NCBI GenBank assembly: GCA_002418725.1
Contig: DIER01000006.1
Span: forward strand, 1-27,838
DNA length: 27,838 nt
Origin: Acholeplasmataceae bacterium UBA5769
Lineage (GTDB): Bacteria; Bacillota_I; Bacilli_A; Acholeplasmatales; Acholeplasmataceae
Reading direction: 5' to 3'
Position numbers and translations under genes: made by a program. Below the pieces are notes generated by a model. That model worked only from the letters and a program-made list of their open reading frames with translations, ran no database searches and was not told the DNA's origin. Of the stretch, positions 17,503 through 23,739 are shown piece by piece (the first letter of the stretch is position 1; the number at the start of each line of letters is the position of its first letter).

Positions 17503-17520
17503 CGATACGCTTTATTTATT
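17491..17520. terminator. Bidirectional terminator between the permease and clpB
   Basis: AATAAAGCGTA (17491-17501) pairs with TACGCTTTATT (17506-17516) around GCGA. It overlaps the end of the permease gene and the stop codon of the minus-strand clpB. Confidence 0.85.
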
Positions 17521-19644
17521 GGTTTCGTTTAGTTCAAGTTGATCATCTTTCACGTTTAAACTGTAGTGATGATGGGGAAGGATGAAACCTTCAATCATTT
17601 TGGATGCGATAAGTGTCTCAATTTGCCGTTGGATAAAACGTTTTAAAGGACGTGCACCGTATTCATCATTGAAACCATGTTTAATTACATATTTTTGAAT
17701 GTCTTCATCAAAGTGGATGAAGATATTTTTTTCATTCAAACGCTCTTCTAAATCTTTAAGCATTTTTTTAGCAATATCCACTTGAATTTTTAAGGATAAT
17801 GCATTGAAAATGACGATTTCATCGATACGATTGATAAACTCGGGTTTAAACTTTGATTTCACAAGATTCATGACTTCCTTTTGTGCGTTTGGTTCATAGC
17901 TCAAAAGGTATTCACTACCGATGTTAGATGTGAGGATAATGATGGTGTTTTTGAAATCTACTGTTCTTCCTTGACTATCGGTTAACCTACCATCTTCTAA
18001 AATCTGTAATAGAATGTTAAATACTTCAGGGTGGGCTTTTTCAACTTCATCAAACAAGATGATGGAATAAGGTTTTCTTCTGACAGCTTCAGTTAACTGC
18101 CCACCTTCATCATAGCCTACATATCCAGGTGGAGAACCAATCAATCTTGAAACACTAAAGGATTCCATGTACTCACTCATATCAATGCGGACAATTTGGT
18201 GTTCACTATCAAAGAGTGCTTCAGCAAGTGAGCGGGCAACTTCAGTTTTACCAACACCTGTTGGTCCCAAGAAGAGGAAGGAACCGATGGGTCGGTTTTC
18301 ATCTTTGATGCCTGCACGTTGTCTAATGATTGCATCGCTGATTAATCTCAGTGCGTGGTCTTGACCAATGACACGTTTTTTAAGCGTTTCTTCGAGATGT
18401 AACAGTTTTTCCTTATCCCCAGACATCAGCTTGGATACTGGGATTTGTGTCCATTTAGAAACGATTTCTGCAATGGATTCTTCCGTTACAATTTCTGTAA
18501 GTAATCTTCCTTCCGTTTGACTCTCTAAAGCTAGTTCTTGGATGGTTTTCTCGAGTGACGGGATCTTGCTGTATTGAAGCTCAGCAGCTTTCTGATAATC
18601 GTTTGCATTGAATGCATTTTGTAAATCGTTTCTTAATTTTTCTAATTCATTTTTCTTCAGTTTGATATGGTTGATCTGTTCTTTTTCTTTCTCCCATTGT
18701 TTTCTAAGCCGAGATTCCTCTTGTTTTAGATGTGTGATTTCTGTCTTTAACTTTGTCAACCGTTCTTTGGAGATGGGATCCGTTTCTTTATCAAGTGCAG
18801 TTTTCTCAATTTCTAGTTGCATCAACCGTCTTAAGGTATGATCAAGTTCAACGGGCATAGAATCGATTTCTAATCGAATAGAAGCACACGCTTCATCAAT
18901 TAAATCGATGGCTTTATCAGGCAAAAAGCGATCTGAAATGTAGCGATTGGAAAGGGTTGCTGCAGCGATGATAGCTGGATCTGATATATGGACTCCATGG
19001 TGTGCTTCAAATCGTGATTTTAAACCTCTTAAAATACTTACCGTATCGGATACCGTTGGTTCATCAATCACCACTTTTTGGAAACGTCTTTCTAATGCGG
19101 AGTCTTTTTCGATGTATTTTCGATATTCGTTGAGTGTGGTTGCTCCGACACAGTGGAGTTCACCGCGTGCTAACATCGGTTTTAACATGTTGGAAGCATC
19201 CATTGCACCGTCAGCTCTACCTGCGCCTACTATGGTATGCAGTTCATCGATGAATAAAATGATTTCCCCATTAGATTCTTTGATCTTTTGCAGAACGGCC
19301 TTTAATCTTTCTTCGAATTCACCTCTAAACTTAGCGCCAGCAACGAGTGATGCGAGGTCGAGTTCATAGATCATTTTGTTCTGTAAACCAATCGGAACGT
19401 CTTTATCAACGATGCGACGAGCTAAACCTTCAACTATGGCGGTTTTACCCACACCGGGTTCACCGATAAGAACTGGGTTATTTTTTGTTTTTCTGGAAAG
19501 AATTTTAATAACTCTTCGAATTTCTTCTTCGCGACCAATGACCGGATCGATTTTTCCTTGTTTGACAGCTTCTACAATATTTCTACCAAACTTTTCTAAG
19601 ACTTTAGGATCTTTTGAATAATCATCCATTTGTGTAAAGTTCAT
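17512..19644 (-). CDS. clpB: ClpB disaggregase lacking the N-terminal domain
   Basis: From ATG 19644, placed 6 nt after AGGAGG on the minus strand, the product is 710 aa; the longer frame up to 19719 runs through the promoter and is not coding. It begins almost directly with NBD1 (KIDPVIGREEEIRR; Walker A GEPGVGKT 61-68; IILFIDELHT). The middle domain coiled coil lies at about 320-400, then NBD2 (GPTGVGKT, SIILFDEVEKAHP, LTSNIGS) and the C-terminal domain (YGARPLKRFIQRQIE). Full-length ClpB is about 860 aa, so the roughly 150-residue substrate-binding N-domain is missing, as in mycoplasma ClpB. The middle domain and lack of a ClpP-binding loop argue for ClpB, not ClpC. It should work with DnaK to resolve aggregates. 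A CIRCE element and a strong promoter lie upstream. Confidence 0.95.
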   Translation of the reverse strand: MNFTQMDDYSKDPKVLEKFGRNIVEAVKQGKIDPVIGREEEIRRVIKILSRKTKNNPVLIGEPGVGKTAIVEGLARRIVDKDVPIGLQNKMIYELDLASLVAGAKFRGEFEERLKAVLQKIKESNGEIILFIDELHTIVGAGRADGAMDASNMLKPMLARGELHCVGATTLNEYRKYIEKDSALERRFQKVVIDEPTVSDTVSILRGLKSRFEAHHGVHISDPAIIAAATLSNRYISDRFLPDKAIDLIDEACASIRLEIDSMPVELDHTLRRLMQLEIEKTALDKETDPISKERLTKLKTEITHLKQEESRLRKQWEKEKEQINHIKLKKNELEKLRNDLQNAFNANDYQKAAELQYSKIPSLEKTIQELALESQTEGRLLTEIVTEESIAEIVSKWTQIPVSKLMSGDKEKLLHLEETLKKRVIGQDHALRLISDAIIRQRAGIKDENRPIGSFLFLGPTGVGKTEVARSLAEALFDSEHQIVRIDMSEYMESFSVSRLIGSPPGYVGYDEGGQLTEAVRRKPYSIILFDEVEKAHPEVFNILLQILEDGRLTDSQGRTVDFKNTIIILTSNIGSEYLLSYEPNAQKEVMNLVKSKFKPEFINRIDEIVIFNALSLKIQVDIAKKMLKDLEERLNEKNIFIHFDEDIQKYVIKHGFNDEYGARPLKRFIQRQIETLIASKMIEGFILPHHHYSLNVKDDQLELNETNK

Positions 19645-19687
19645 GATGTTCCTCCTTTGGCAGTCAATCTTACCGATTGCCAATTTC

Positions 19688-19716
19688 ATTATAAAACAAC
19701 CCTTTAGCACTGTCAA
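19688..19716 (-). promoter_or_regulatory. Consensus sigma-A promoter of clpB
   Basis: On the minus strand TTGACA (19711-19716) and TATAAT (19688-19693) are both perfect and separated by 17 nt. Transcription would start near 19681, about 37 nt before the clpB ATG. The -35 box lies inside the CIRCE operator. Confidence 0.9.
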
Positions 19717-19730
19717 CACTTAAGTGCTAA
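19704..19730. promoter_or_regulatory. CIRCE element (HrcA operator)
   Basis: TTAGCACTG, nine nt, then AAGTGCTAA. The established CIRCE consensus is TTAGCACTC-N9-GAGTGCTAA, so only the innermost base of each arm differs, and symmetrically spaced arms are kept. It covers the clpB -35 box, so HrcA binding would block clpB transcription until heat shock. It also lies just upstream of the start region of the divergent phosphatase gene. Confidence 0.93.
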
Positions 19731-19784
19731 ATTTGGTGTTTTTCACATTTTGTGTTATCATCATTTTGGTTGAGGTGAAAAAAC

Positions 19785-20255
19785 ATGAAAAAAATTTTGT
19801 TTGTGTGTTTAGGTAACATTTGTCGTTCACCAATGGCAGAAGGACTCATGAAAAAGATGATCAAGGATCAAGAACTAGAAAAGTGGATCACTGTCGAGTC
19901 AAGAGCAACATCATCCTATGAAATAGGAAGACCACCACATCCAAAAACAATGGCAATCTTAAGTAGAGAAGGTGCCGAGTTGACGGCTAAGAAAGCTGAA
20001 CAAATAAAGAAAGAAGATTTTGATTCTTTTGACTACATCATTGGGATGGATGATCAAAATGTTGAAGTTCTAAAAAAGATGGCTAATCAGCATGCTCATA
20101 AGGTATATCTCTTTAGAGATATTGATCCCAATACACAAGGCGAACAGGTTCCCGATCCCTATTATTCAGGGAAGTATGAAGAAACATTTGGTTTGATTCA
20201 GCAATCGCTCATCAAGTGGCTTGAACACTTAAAAAAAACCGAGGATTGTTATTGA
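19785..20255 (+). CDS. Low-molecular-weight protein tyrosine phosphatase
   Basis: The 156-aa product starts with the LMW-PTP signature: ILFVCLGNICRSPMAEG, with nucleophile C8 and R14 of the CX5R loop followed by S15. The general acid is D124 in DPYYSG. Size and motif order match the family, which removes phosphate from phosphotyrosine in proteins; some relatives are arsenate reductases, but those carry extra Cys residues in different positions. ATG 19785 is preceded by TGAGGTG. A weak promoter may be present (TATCAT at 19756-19761), close to the CIRCE element, so heat-shock influence is possible but unproven. The stop overlaps the -35 box of the tRNA-Cys promoter. Confidence 0.92.
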   Translation: MKKILFVCLGNICRSPMAEGLMKKMIKDQELEKWITVESRATSSYEIGRPPHPKTMAILSREGAELTAKKAEQIKKEDFDSFDYIIGMDDQNVEVLKKMANQHAHKVYLFRDIDPNTQGEQVPDPYYSGKYEETFGLIQQSLIKWLEHLKKTEDCY

Positions 20256-20281
20256 CTTTTTAGCATCTAAAAAGATATAAT
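20252..20281 (+). promoter_or_regulatory. Promoter of tRNA-Cys
   Basis: TTGACT (20252-20257) and a perfect TATAAT (20276-20281) with an 18-nt spacer, 15 nt before the mature tRNA 5' end. The tRNA is therefore its own transcription unit. Confidence 0.8.
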
Positions 20282-20296
20282 GATATAGCATGTTAA

Positions 20297-20370
20297 GGCC
20301 TCATAGCCAAGTGGTAAGGCAAGGCACTGCAACTGCCTGATCATCGGTTCAAATCCGTTTGAGGCCTCCA
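20297..20370 (+). tRNA. tRNA-Cys (anticodon GCA)
   Basis: A 74-nt cloverleaf with encoded CCA. The acceptor stem is GGCCTCA/TGAGGCC with discriminator T (U73, the usual Cys identity base). The D-arm is GCC-AAGTGGTAA-GGC. The anticodon stem AGGCA/TGCCT encloses loop CTGCAAC with GCA. The T-arm has loop TTCAAAT and one mismatch in the stem. It marks the boundary between chromosomal backbone and an A+T-rich defence region. A near-copy of its T-arm and 3' stem recurs 118 nt downstream. Confidence 0.96.
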
Positions 20371-20390
20371 AATAAATCTTGAGTTGGTTC

Positions 20391-20447
20391 GTAAAAACGA
20401 CCCAATTACACAAATTTATGCCCAATACGGGCATTTTTTTGTTATTT
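20391..20447 (+). repeat. Module boundary block, copy 1
   Basis: The block runs TAAAAACGACCC-AATT-ACA, then a GCCC hairpin with T run, then GTTATTT. The same order of elements recurs at 23144-23202, and its first part again at 27735-27748. This copy is fixed directly behind tRNA-Cys. Confidence 0.7.
20418..20440 (+). terminator. Intrinsic terminator of tRNA-Cys
   Basis: ATGCCC (20418-20423) pairs with GGGCAT (20429-20434) around AATAC, followed by seven T. It closely resembles the hairpin at 23174-23195. Confidence 0.85.
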
Positions 20448-20464
20448 GAATCCTTAGTTAATCA

Positions 20465-20481
20465 GTTCAAATCCGGTTGAG
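20465..20481. repeat. Partial duplicate of the tRNA-Cys 3' part (att-like)
   Basis: GTTCAAATCCGGTTGAG matches the tRNA-Cys T-arm/acceptor segment at 20347-20363 (GTTCAAATCCGTTTGAG) in 16 of 17 positions. A duplicated tRNA 3' end is a common trace of integration by tyrosine recombinases. No integrase gene is in the window, so this is an inferred attachment remnant. Confidence 0.5.
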
Positions 20482-20512
20482 AGGATGCAGATGTAGAATA
20501 TACTTCTAACGC

Positions 20513-20562
20513 TACAAGTGATTGAACTAATAGATTGCATATCCATTACAAGTGATTGAACT
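20513..20562. repeat. Two copies of a 16-nt direct repeat
   Basis: TACAAGTGATTGAACT occurs at 20513-20528 and again, identical, at 20547-20562. A 14/16 version is at 23268-23283, at the equivalent place after the second boundary block. There are too few copies for CRISPR. Role unknown. Confidence 0.75.
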
Positions 20563-20909
20563 TGGTTTAGGCATGATACATGTAAAGAATTAAAACAATC
20601 AACTAACATAATTTATAGCGGGTAAAAAAATGTTATTTTTCCTCCAAGTAGACACACAGTAATTGAACAATGTCTATTTTACAAGCGCTTGGGAGATATT
20701 TTGTCTTGAGAAATAACGAGAAATTGAGGTATGAAAAAATCTCAAACAGTTTGATTCATAAAAAAAGTTTTGTAGGTAATAGGAGTATAGCAAAAAAATA
20801 GCTAAGTCATTTTTAGTTATAAATAGTTTTAATAATTACGATAAAATTGTAAAAATAATGATAAATTACAACCAATTAAATGTTAAAATACAAAATATAA
20901 ACAAATATA

Positions 20910-20938
20910 TTGTAAATAAACGAATTTCATGTTAATAT
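20910..20938 (+). promoter_or_regulatory. Possible promoter of the RloA-RloB pair
   Basis: TTGTAA (20910-20915) and TAATAT (20933-20938) with a 17-nt spacer end 26 nt before the RloA start. The surroundings are extremely A+T-rich, so chance similarity is likely to some degree. Confidence 0.4.
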
Positions 20939-20964
20939 ATGAATAAAAGGGAAGGACGGATAAA

Positions 20965-22308
20965 ATGTTATTAGAATTTTCAGTTAGTAATTTTATGTCA
21001 TTTAAAGATAAAACAACACTAAGTATGATACCGAGCATTCAAAGCAATGCAAAAACAATTGAGATTAAAGGAGTAAAAGTACTAAAATTTGCAGCTATTT
21101 ATGGAGCAAATGCTTCTGGAAAAAGCAACTTAATCAAAGCTTTTACAGTCATGGAAAAAATAATCTATTCAGGAGTGAGTAAAAGAATTAAAGATTTATA
21201 CTGTAGAACAGATAATGAAAATAAAACGAAGCCAACAATTTTTAGTGCGACATTTTATGCTGGGGAAAAATTTTATAACTATTCATTTGAGGTCAATTTA
21301 ATTGAAGGTAAGGCTCTATCAGAAACATTATGCGAGATAAACCCAAAAACTAACAAAGTAAAAAAAATCTATTCGTATAAAAAAGGAGATTTGGAGTTTG
21401 CTAAAGTATTCTTTTTGAAAGATATTGACAGTTTCAATGCTAATAGAATTACTACTTATTTATTTGATAATTCGAAAATTGATAATAAACTTTTCGTCAC
21501 AGAACTGATTAATAAAGATTGGGAGAATAGCAAATTAGGGTTTATCGCAGATTTTGAAGATTGGTATGGCAGTATTGACGTTAATCTGGCAGATAGACCA
21601 ATTGATAATATGCAGTACTTGGATAGAAAGGATGAAAGAAGTAGAGTCGGTCAGATTCTTAATGAGTTGAATACGGGTGTTTCTGATATCTCATTTGTCG
21701 AAATTACAAAAGATCAGTTTGTTGAAGAAACTAGTAAGTCATTTGTTGAGGAAACACTTAAAGATTTATCAGAGAAATACGAGGAAGTACAGAAAAAAGA
21801 TAAAAAAGGGAAAATTGTATATACAGTTAGAGGAGATGCATATTATAGATTGTCTATCTCACAGAAGGAAGGATTGAAAATCAAAACAATTAGACTCTAT
21901 CATCAAAATTGTGAAAACACTTTTGATTTCGGTGATGAATCGGATGGAACAAAGAGGTTGTTTGATTTACTTGATATTGTGTTTACTTCCAATAAAAACA
22001 GTGTATATGTAATTGATGAAATTGAAAGAAGTCTCCACCCAGTCTTAACTTATAAACTAATTCAAATACTCAACGAAGAACTTGATGCTAAGAACATTCA
22101 ATTAATCTTCACGACACATGAAACTCATATTATGGATTTGAAACTCTTTAGAAGAGATGAAATTTGGTTTATGGAGAAAGACAATCAAGGACACTCTAAG
22201 TTATTTTCTCTAGACATTTTTAAAACAAGACACGAGAAAATAATCAAGGATGGATACATAAATGGTTTATACGGAGGAATTCCTCTGTTCAAAAAAATAG
22301 AGGATTAA
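20965..22308 (+). CDS. RloA/AbiLi-type AAA family ATPase
   Basis: The 447-aa product is an ABC-fold AAA ATPase of the AAA_15/AAA_21 kind. Its N-terminus is LLEFSVSNFMSFKDKTTLSM, with Walker A GANASGKS (47-54), a signature-like DESDGTKRLFDLL (324-336), Walker B VYVIDEIERSLHP with D351/E352, and a His switch in TTHETHIMD (H385). Between these lies a helical insert with charged stretches. There is no fused TOPRIM domain as in OLD nucleases; instead the next gene, four nt away, encodes an RloB protein. That pair is the composition of RloA-RloB and lactococcal AbiL abortive infection, where the ATPase is thought to sense or gate and RloB to act. The gene is richer in A+T than the backbone, consistent with transfer. 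ATG 20965 follows GGAAGGACGG. Confidence 0.88.
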   Translation: MLLEFSVSNFMSFKDKTTLSMIPSIQSNAKTIEIKGVKVLKFAAIYGANASGKSNLIKAFTVMEKIIYSGVSKRIKDLYCRTDNENKTKPTIFSATFYAGEKFYNYSFEVNLIEGKALSETLCEINPKTNKVKKIYSYKKGDLEFAKVFFLKDIDSFNANRITTYLFDNSKIDNKLFVTELINKDWENSKLGFIADFEDWYGSIDVNLADRPIDNMQYLDRKDERSRVGQILNELNTGVSDISFVEITKDQFVEETSKSFVEETLKDLSEKYEEVQKKDKKGKIVYTVRGDAYYRLSISQKEGLKIKTIRLYHQNCENTFDFGDESDGTKRLFDLLDIVFTSNKNSVYVIDEIERSLHPVLTYKLIQILNEELDAKNIQLIFTTHETHIMDLKLFRRDEIWFMEKDNQGHSKLFSLDIFKTRHEKIIKDGYINGLYGGIPLFKKIED

Positions 22309-22312
22309 CTTT

Positions 22313-23008
22313 ATGCCACCTATTGATGAATATTTTAGTTTGAAAAGTAGATACAGAGATGATAAAGTTGCGACAGTTGACACTTTCAAAACATTTCACA
22401 TAATGTGTGAAGGAACTGTAACTGAAGTGAAATATTTCAACGCAATAAAGAATAGTAGTTTTTTAAATGTGCGAAATGGAATAGTGGTGAAACTTCTAAA
22501 GAGAACAGTTTCTGATAAAGGCAGAACTCAATTGCTTGAAATGTATCAGTTGATGAAGAATTATATTTTATCTGAGGATTTTAACGAGGGTGATATTCCG
22601 GTTTTGGTAGTTGATTTTGATGGTCATAAAGAAAATACCAATTTTCAAAAAGAAATCAAAAAAATTCAAAATAATGGTATTGAAGTATATGGTAATTCGC
22701 CCTGTATTGAGTTGTGGCTTATTTTACACTATCCAGATACAGTTGATACCCATATTATACCTTATGAAAAAGAACATTTTGAAAACATAAGAGTTAGCAA
22801 TAACCATACATTTACAAGCAAGATGGCAAGTGATATATTAGGGTTTAATCCTAAAAGTAAGATAAATTCGACCCTTCTAAATGGTATTGATAATGCAATG
22901 AATCAAAGTTCTAGACTTGAAAACGAGTTGGAACTACTAAACAAAAAAATAGGGACTAATTTTCAGTTTTTGATCAGCAAAATAGTTCTTGATGAGCGTT
23001 TTATTTGA
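22313..23008 (+). CDS. RloB/AbiLii family protein, putative TOPRIM-like effector
   Basis: The 231-aa product has the RloB family pattern: MCEGTVTEVKYFNAI (E33, E38), a strand ending in DFDGHKE (D101, D103), and SPCIELWLILHY (E133, W135, H139). A Glu after a strand followed by a DxD is the metal-site layout of TOPRIM-like nucleases, so nucleic-acid cleavage is a reasonable prediction but not demonstrated here. Length is usual for the family. It begins four nt after the RloA stop with AGAGGA as ribosome site, so the two are one operon. By analogy with AbiL and with the related ATPase-plus-TOPRIM PARIS system, phage infection would release RloB activity and stop growth; that is inference. Confidence 0.88.
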   Translation: MPPIDEYFSLKSRYRDDKVATVDTFKTFHIMCEGTVTEVKYFNAIKNSSFLNVRNGIVVKLLKRTVSDKGRTQLLEMYQLMKNYILSEDFNEGDIPVLVVDFDGHKENTNFQKEIKKIQNNGIEVYGNSPCIELWLILHYPDTVDTHIIPYEKEHFENIRVSNNHTFTSKMASDILGFNPKSKINSTLLNGIDNAMNQSSRLENELELLNKKIGTNFQFLISKIVLDERFI

Positions 23009-23105
23009 ACTGAATTGGTAAAAAAAGTTAATATAGAATGATTTTTCTGTACTTTTCTGTGAAATAATAAGGACAACAAGTTTCTCGGTTTTCCGCTATT
23101 TACTG

Positions 23106-23129
23106 GATTAGGTCATTTTCTTACCAGTT
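23106..23129. repeat. 24-nt direct repeat, left copy (module 2 flank)
   Basis: This stretch, containing GGTCATTTTCTTACCAGTT, is identical over 24 nt to 27610-27633, and the preceding 20-25 nt (TTTCTCGGTTTTCC here) are also similar. The two copies bracket the four-gene operon. Confidence 0.9.
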
Positions 23130-23158
23130 AAGGTTAAATAGCTCTTAAATACACGACC
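23114..23158. repeat. 45-nt imperfect direct repeat, left copy
   Basis: It begins CATTTTCTTACCAGTTAAGG and ends TACACGACC. It aligns without gaps to 27703-27747 with about 40 of 45 positions equal. It overlaps the 24-nt repeat. Confidence 0.85.
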
Positions 23159-23202
23159 AAATTGAACAAAAATATGCCCATTATGGGCATTTTTTGTTAT
23201 TT
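23144..23202 (+). repeat. Module boundary block, copy 2
   Basis: The order is TTAAATACACGACC, AAATTGAACAAAAATATGCCC, GGGCAT with T run, then GTTATTT, which parallels 20391-20447 behind tRNA-Cys. It therefore marks the right edge of the RloA-RloB module with the same elements as its left edge. Confidence 0.7.
23174..23195 (+). terminator. Intrinsic terminator downstream of the RloB gene
   Basis: ATGCCC (23174-23179) pairs with GGGCAT (23185-23190), loop ATTAT, followed by six T. It lies 165 nt after the RloB stop, inside the boundary repeat. Confidence 0.8.
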
Positions 23203-23221
23203 ATGATTGATGAATAGATTA

Positions 23222-23231
23222 GTTCGAATCC
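23222..23231. repeat. T-arm-like fragment in boundary copy 2
   Basis: GTTCGAATCC has the T-loop consensus of tRNA genes and stands at the same relative position as the tRNA-Cys fragment at 20465. On its own a 10-nt match is weak; its value lies in the parallel placement. Confidence 0.35.
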
Positions 23232-23358
23232 ATAGTAGGTATCCAGACTTAAAACGTTAAATTTGATTACATGTGATTAAACTCTGAATAAGCATATAAT
23301 AGACATTAGTTTATATATGTTTTCAATCTTTAAATTAATGATTTTGAATCAAGACGAG

Positions 23359-23388
23359 TGTATCAAACATAACAAGTTATGATACAAT
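23359..23388. promoter_or_regulatory. Inverted repeat at the putative promoter of the four-gene operon
   Basis: TGTATCA (23359-23365) and TGATACA (23380-23386) are perfect inverted arms, with an inner TAAC-AA-GTTA (23370-23379). The right arm overlaps a -10-like TACAAT (23383-23388). This is the layout of a repressor operator, but no regulator gene is visible and the -35 box is poor. Confidence 0.45.
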
Positions 23389-23415
23389 ATTATCAATAAT
23401 AATAGTTATAAATCA

Positions 23416-23461
23416 TGGTTTCATCTTTAAGGTGGGAGACATGAAACCAAGAAAATCGTGA
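23416..23461 (+). promoter_or_regulatory. Leader hairpin with possible mini-ORF
   Basis: TGGTTTCAT (23416-23424) and ATGAAACCA (23441-23449) form a perfect 9-bp stem. The 16-nt loop contains AAGGTGGGAG, a strong ribosome-site look-alike, followed 2 nt later by ATG AAA CCA AGA AAA TCG TGA (MKPRKS, 23441-23461). The ATG lies in the stem. This could be a leader peptide controlling the operon; translation is not shown. Confidence 0.4.
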
Positions 23462-23527
23462 TAGAATAAGTAGTTGGTTATTTGAACTAGTTCTAGTTAA
23501 ATTTTGTTTTGTAAAGGACGATTAAAA

Positions 23528-23734
23528 ATGATAAAAAATACGGATTTGATAGACAGTCCAAATAAAACATATTACATGAATAAAGAAGTTATTGTACTTA
23601 AATTGTATAAGGAATTTCAACTGGCTAAAATAAAATACTTGTACTCTAAATTTGAACTAGTAGTTGATTTAAATGCTTTAAGTGTTGAACCAACAACAAC
23701 AAAGACAATATCGCTTGATTTGATAGGAGGATAA
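23528..23734 (+). CDS. Small conserved-looking protein, first gene of the four-gene operon
   Basis: I do not recognise this 68-aa protein. ATG 23528 is 9 nt after AAAGGA; a TTG at 23504 lies upstream of that ribosome site and is rejected. The sequence alternates short hydrophobic stretches (YYMNKEVIVLKLYKEF, LAKIKYL, FELVVDL) with a C-terminal TTTKTISLDLIGG, which suggests a small all-beta fold such as an SH3-like barrel; that fold is a guess. No Cys, signal peptide or membrane segment after the chosen start. The ribosome site of the next gene (AGGAGG) lies within its last codons and the next ATG starts 5 nt after the stop, so it is translated with the nuclease-like gene and probably belongs to the system. 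Confidence 0.7.
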   Translation: MIKNTDLIDSPNKTYYMNKEVIVLKLYKEFQLAKIKYLYSKFELVVDLNALSVEPTTTKTISLDLIGG

Positions 23735-23739
23735 TATAA

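Larger units (their letters stand above)
20371..20964. other. Non-coding junction between tRNA-Cys and the defence region
   Basis: These 594 nt hold no credible gene. They contain the tRNA terminator, a block related to sequence after the RloB gene (20391-20447), a near-copy of the tRNA T-arm (20465-20481), two copies of a 16-nt repeat (20513 and 20547), and then very A+T-rich DNA leading to the RloA promoter. Base composition shifts visibly after about 20700. Confidence 0.7.
23009..23527. other. Non-coding spacer between the two defence modules
   Basis: No gene of credible length. In order it holds the right-hand repeats of module 1 (23081-23158), a terminator hairpin (23174-23195), a second short T-arm-like motif GTTCGAATCC (23222-23231), a variant of the 16-nt repeat (23268-23283), an inverted repeat at a likely promoter (23359-23388), and a hairpin with a mini-ORF (23416-23461) before the four-gene operon. 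Confidence 0.7.

Noticed and set aside
18947..19369. Plus-strand open frame of 140 codons inside clpB
   Set aside because: It is the antisense of strongly conserved ClpB NBD1 sequence, has no ribosome site and encodes a Ser-rich, unstructured-looking product.
20465..20481. A second tRNA gene after tRNA-Cys
   Set aside because: Only the T-arm/acceptor fragment is present; no anticodon or D-arm can be folded around it.
20513..20562. Short repeats that might suggest a CRISPR array
   Set aside because: Only two exact 16-nt copies with an 18-nt gap and one distant variant; no longer array and no cas genes.
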